Shown piece by piece: positions 6,013-8,077 of a DNA stretch of 8,077 nucleotides. The stretch covers positions 1 to 8,077 of the forward strand of contig DLVS01000755.1 of assembly GCA_003445095.1 (NCBI GenBank), in the 5' to 3' direction. How positions within the stretch are numbered: position 1 is the stretch's first letter; each line of letters starts with the position of its first letter. A program made the position numbers and the translations under genes. The stretch is from Verrucomicrobiales bacterium. GTDB taxonomy: Bacteria > Verrucomicrobiota > Verrucomicrobiia > Limisphaerales > UBA9464. The notes beneath the pieces are model-generated. The model saw only the letters and a list, made by a program, of their open reading frames with translations, did not search any database and was not told the origin of the DNA.

Positions 6013-7262
6013 GTGCGTTCCGTTACCATGCGATCGCCGGGGATGGCGCTTCGGTGAGCGGCGAGATCGAGGCGGACGATCGTCGCGCGGCGCTGCAGGC
6101 GCTCGGTAAGCGAGGTCTGTTTCCGTCCCGTCTCGAAGTGGCCGCTTCGACGTCGGTTGCTTCTCGGAGTTCCAGTACCGCGGTGGTCCGCACCACCCCG
6201 GATACGCCGCGGTGGTCGCCGAACTTTGGGGTTCGTCGCAAGGATATCACCGCGTTTACTCGCCAGATGGCTGCTTTGCTGGGCGCGGCGATCCCGATTC
6301 CCCAGGCCTTAGAAGGGTTAGGTGAAGAAGAAGAAAACGCCGCGTTGCGCGCGGTCCTTTTAGACCTGTCTGCGGCCGTTCGGACGGGCGCGTCTTTCTC
6401 CGGAGCCCTGGCAACCCGTCCGCGACTTTTTGGAAAGCTGTACGTGAGTATGGTACGGGTGGGAGAGGAAGCCGGGGCTTTGCCGGCGGTCATGAGCGAT
6501 CTCGCCAATCTCTTGGAGCACGAAGATGAAATTCGCGGCGAAGTGGCCTCCGCCGTGGCCTATCCGCTCTTCGTGCTCGGATTCGGAATCGTCACGGTCG
6601 CCATCCTTCTCACCGTGGTGATGCCCAAACTCTTTTCGATGCTGCGGGAGATGCTCAACGTGCTTCCGTGGCCAACCTTAGTCTTGCTCCGAGTCAGCGA
6701 CTTCATGAGTCATTATTGGTTGTGGGTCTTGGCCGCCCTGATCGGTCTCATCGCCGCCATTCGGGCCTATGTTCGGACTCCGGCCGGGACGGAACTCGTT
6801 GATCTAGCCAAGCTGCGACTGCCAGTCATGGGGGGGATGTTTCGGTCGGCGGCGCTAGGGCGCTTTGCCCGCACCCTGGGCACGCTGGTGAAAAGCGGGG
6901 TCTCGCTCCTGCCCGCTCTCCGCATCGTTGAGTCCACGATCGGTAACCTGATCTTGTCGCGCCAAATTGCCCAGGTCGCGGAAGAAACCCAGGGAGGATC
7001 CTCGCTCGCCGCGCCGTTGCGCCGGCTAGGACTGTTCCCCAAGAGCGTCGTCCAAATGATCGCGGTCGGCGAAGAAACGGGAAAACTGGATGAGATGCTT
7101 CTGCGGGTCTCTTCGATTGAAGAACGACATATGCGGGCCCGGACCAAGACCATGATTTCTCTGCTAGCTCCGGCGTTGATCCTGATCGTCGGGGCCATTG
7201 TCGGCTTTATGGTCATCGCCCTGCTGCTCCCCATTTTCAAGATGAGCCGCGGCATCCAATGA
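6009..7262 (+). CDS. gspF: Type II secretion inner-membrane platform protein GspF
   Basis: The 417-residue polytopic membrane protein is the platform on which GspE acts to add pseudopilin subunits. It has the family's N-terminal stretch (FRYHAIAGDG with a sheet-helix region, about 4-42), a Ser/Thr/Arg-rich linker (about 47-72) and two T2SSF repeats. Repeat 1 (about 83-206) includes FTRQMAALLGAAIPIPQAL; repeat 2 (about 285-408) includes FARTLGTLVKSGVSLLPAL. Each has the conserved VGEE motif (151-154 and 353-356) and ends in a long hydrophobic segment (about 184-206 and 386-408); a further membrane segment lies at about 235-253. The length matches the normal 400-410 residues. The start ATG overlaps the gspE stop by 4 nt (ATGA), implying translational coupling. 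PilC of type IV pili is the main alternative, but the GspG and GspH genes downstream favour GspF. Confidence 0.94.
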   Translation: MSAFRYHAIAGDGASVSGEIEADDRRAALQALGKRGLFPSRLEVAASTSVASRSSSTAVVRTTPDTPRWSPNFGVRRKDITAFTRQMAALLGAAIPIPQALEGLGEEEENAALRAVLLDLSAAVRTGASFSGALATRPRLFGKLYVSMVRVGEEAGALPAVMSDLANLLEHEDEIRGEVASAVAYPLFVLGFGIVTVAILLTVVMPKLFSMLREMLNVLPWPTLVLLRVSDFMSHYWLWVLAALIGLIAAIRAYVRTPAGTELVDLAKLRLPVMGGMFRSAALGRFARTLGTLVKSGVSLLPALRIVESTIGNLILSRQIAQVAEETQGGSSLAAPLRRLGLFPKSVVQMIAVGEETGKLDEMLLRVSSIEERHMRARTKTMISLLAPALILIVGAIVGFMVIALLLPIFKMSRGIQ

Positions 7263-7290
7263 TTCTTTCAACCAAATTCCTCGTCGCTCT

Positions 7291-7731
7291 GTGAAAATTA
7301 TCAACCGCTCCCGACCGTCACGCCGCTCCGCCGGCTTCACCTTAATCGAGATCATGGTCGTCGTGATCGTGCTCGCCGTGCTGGCGGCCACCATCATTCC
7401 CCAGTTCATTGGCATGACTACCGACGCGAAGATCAGCGCGGCCAAAGCCAATATTTCCGAACTGGAATCCGCTCTCGAACGTTTCTTCGTCCAGATGGAC
7501 CGGTATCCGACGACTGCTGAGGGGCTCCAAGTCCTTGTCGAGGCCCCGGCCAGCGATGCCAAAAACTGGCGCGGACCCTATGTGAAGCAAGTGCGGCTGG
7601 ACCCCTGGAACCATCCGTACCAATACAAGAGGCCCGGGACGCATCATCCTAACAGCTTCGATTTGTGGTCGCGGGGAGCGGACGATGCGGAAGGTGGCGA
7701 AGGTCCGGCGGCTGACATTGGCAATTGGTAA
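7291..7731 (+). CDS. gspG: Type II secretion major pseudopilin GspG
   Basis: The 146-residue prepilin is the main subunit of the type II secretion pseudopilus. A basic 15-residue leader ends in Gly15, then FTLIE with the conserved Glu at mature position 5 (Glu20) and a hydrophobic helix to about residue 40, so prepilin peptidase should cut after Gly15. The C-terminus is strongly GspG-like: DRYPTTAEGLQVLV (about 70-83), WRGPYV, the DPWNHPYQY motif (104-112), and FDLWSRGADDAEGGEG (about 123-138), which corresponds to the calcium-binding loop of PulG/GspG (Asp124, Ser127 and Asp131 are candidate ligands), ending in ADIGNW. The GTG start at 7291 gives a normal-length leader and lies 28 nt after gspF; no Shine-Dalgarno site is visible. 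Size and motifs match the family and nothing is missing. Confidence 0.95.
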   Translation: MKIINRSRPSRRSAGFTLIEIMVVVIVLAVLAATIIPQFIGMTTDAKISAAKANISELESALERFFVQMDRYPTTAEGLQVLVEAPASDAKNWRGPYVKQVRLDPWNHPYQYKRPGTHHPNSFDLWSRGADDAEGGEGPAADIGNW

Positions 7732-7735
7732 GACG

Positions 7736-8077
7736 ATGCCGCGGCCTCTCCTTGCTAACTGGCGCCGCCAAGCGGCCTTCACTCTCATGGAGTTGATGGT
7801 GGTGCTCGGGCTGATTGCCATCCTTTCGGCGGCGATCATTCCCGAAATGCGCGGCAGCTTTGAAGATGCCGTGCTCCGCGCCTCGGCTCGGCAAATAGTC
7901 GACGTTTTTAGTGTGGCCAATAGTCGTGCCGTCGCGCTCAGCCAGACGCACCGCGTTCGCTTTGAAAGAACCTCGGGGAAGTATTTGGTCGAATCCCAAG
8001 CTGGCCGGGCGTCCCGCGGCGCTGAGTTTGCGCCCGTCCGTGATTTGTCTGGAGGAACGGGGAACTGGCATAAACGG
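7736..8077 (+). CDS. gspH: Type II secretion minor pseudopilin GspH, 5' part (cut by window end)
   Basis: The frame is open from ATG 7736 to the last base, giving 114 residues without a stop. The N-terminus is a prepilin signal: a basic leader (PRPLLANWRRQAA), then FTLMEL with Glu19 at mature position 5, and a hydrophobic helix to about residue 36. The next part (RASARQIVDVFSVANSRAVALSQTHRVRF) matches the GspH/FimT family, in which the helix is followed by AR-rich residues and a first beta strand. The position right after gspG, with a 4-nt gap, also fits gspH. GspH caps the pseudopilus with GspI, GspJ and GspK, which would be expected downstream, outside the window. The residue before the cleavage site is Ala14 rather than the almost invariant Gly. 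FimT of type IV pili is the alternative name. Confidence 0.85.
   Translation, partial: MPRPLLANWRRQAAFTLMELMVVLGLIAILSAAIIPEMRGSFEDAVLRASARQIVDVFSVANSRAVALSQTHRVRFERTSGKYLVESQAGRASRGAEFAPVRDLSGGTGNWHKR

Noticed and set aside
7342..7920. 192-residue minus-strand open frame across gspG and gspH
   Set aside because: It is antisense to two clear pseudopilin genes and shows no domain; a by-product of high GC codon use.

Overview
This 8,077-base window is a high-GC bacterial chromosome fragment (about 60% GC by eye). It carries eight protein-coding genes; the last is cut by the window end. No rRNA, tRNA, CRISPR array, transposase or phage gene was seen. Weak or missing Shine-Dalgarno sites at most starts, a PAAT transporter with fused binding and permease domains, a compact gspE-F-G-H cluster and hairpin-rich spacers would suit the Verrucomicrobia (Pedosphaera/Limisphaerales type) or a related PVC-group bacterium. 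That is inference from style, not a marker-gene assignment.

Layout. (1) 21-2274, plus strand: a two-gene polar amino-acid ABC importer. One polypeptide joins the periplasmic binding domain to the membrane permease; the second gene, overlapping by 14 nt, is the ATPase. (2) 2275-2737: a 463-base spacer with no credible gene. It holds two strong back-to-back hairpins that look like a REP/BIME-type element. (3) 2738-3607, plus: an exported alpha/beta-hydrolase of the acetyl-esterase type. (4) 3611-4093, minus: a small lipoprotein with an NTF2/SnoaL-like C-terminus, convergent with the hydrolase and only 3 nt from it. (5) 4094-4431: a divergent spacer with a short hairpin and a small tandem repeat. 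(6) 4432-8077, plus: a type II secretion operon of gspE (ATPase), gspF (platform), gspG (major pseudopilin) and the start of gspH (minor pseudopilin).

How the genes work together. The first pair forms a complete importer: binding domain plus permease, probably as a dimer, driven by an ATPase dimer. GspE, GspF, GspG and GspH are the motor, the inner-membrane platform and two pseudopilus subunits of a machine that moves folded periplasmic proteins across the outer membrane. The outer-membrane secretin (GspD), GspC and the prepilin peptidase are not in the window and must be encoded elsewhere for the machine to work. The hydrolase has a Sec-type signal and could in principle be exported further, but nothing here ties it to this system.

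Most of the window is ordinary core and transport genetics. The points most worth a second look are the hairpin pair at 2585-2632, the substitution of the usual ligand-carboxylate arginine in the amino-acid binding domain, and the alanine in place of glycine at the prepilin cleavage site of GspH. I found no evidence of a previously undescribed system.
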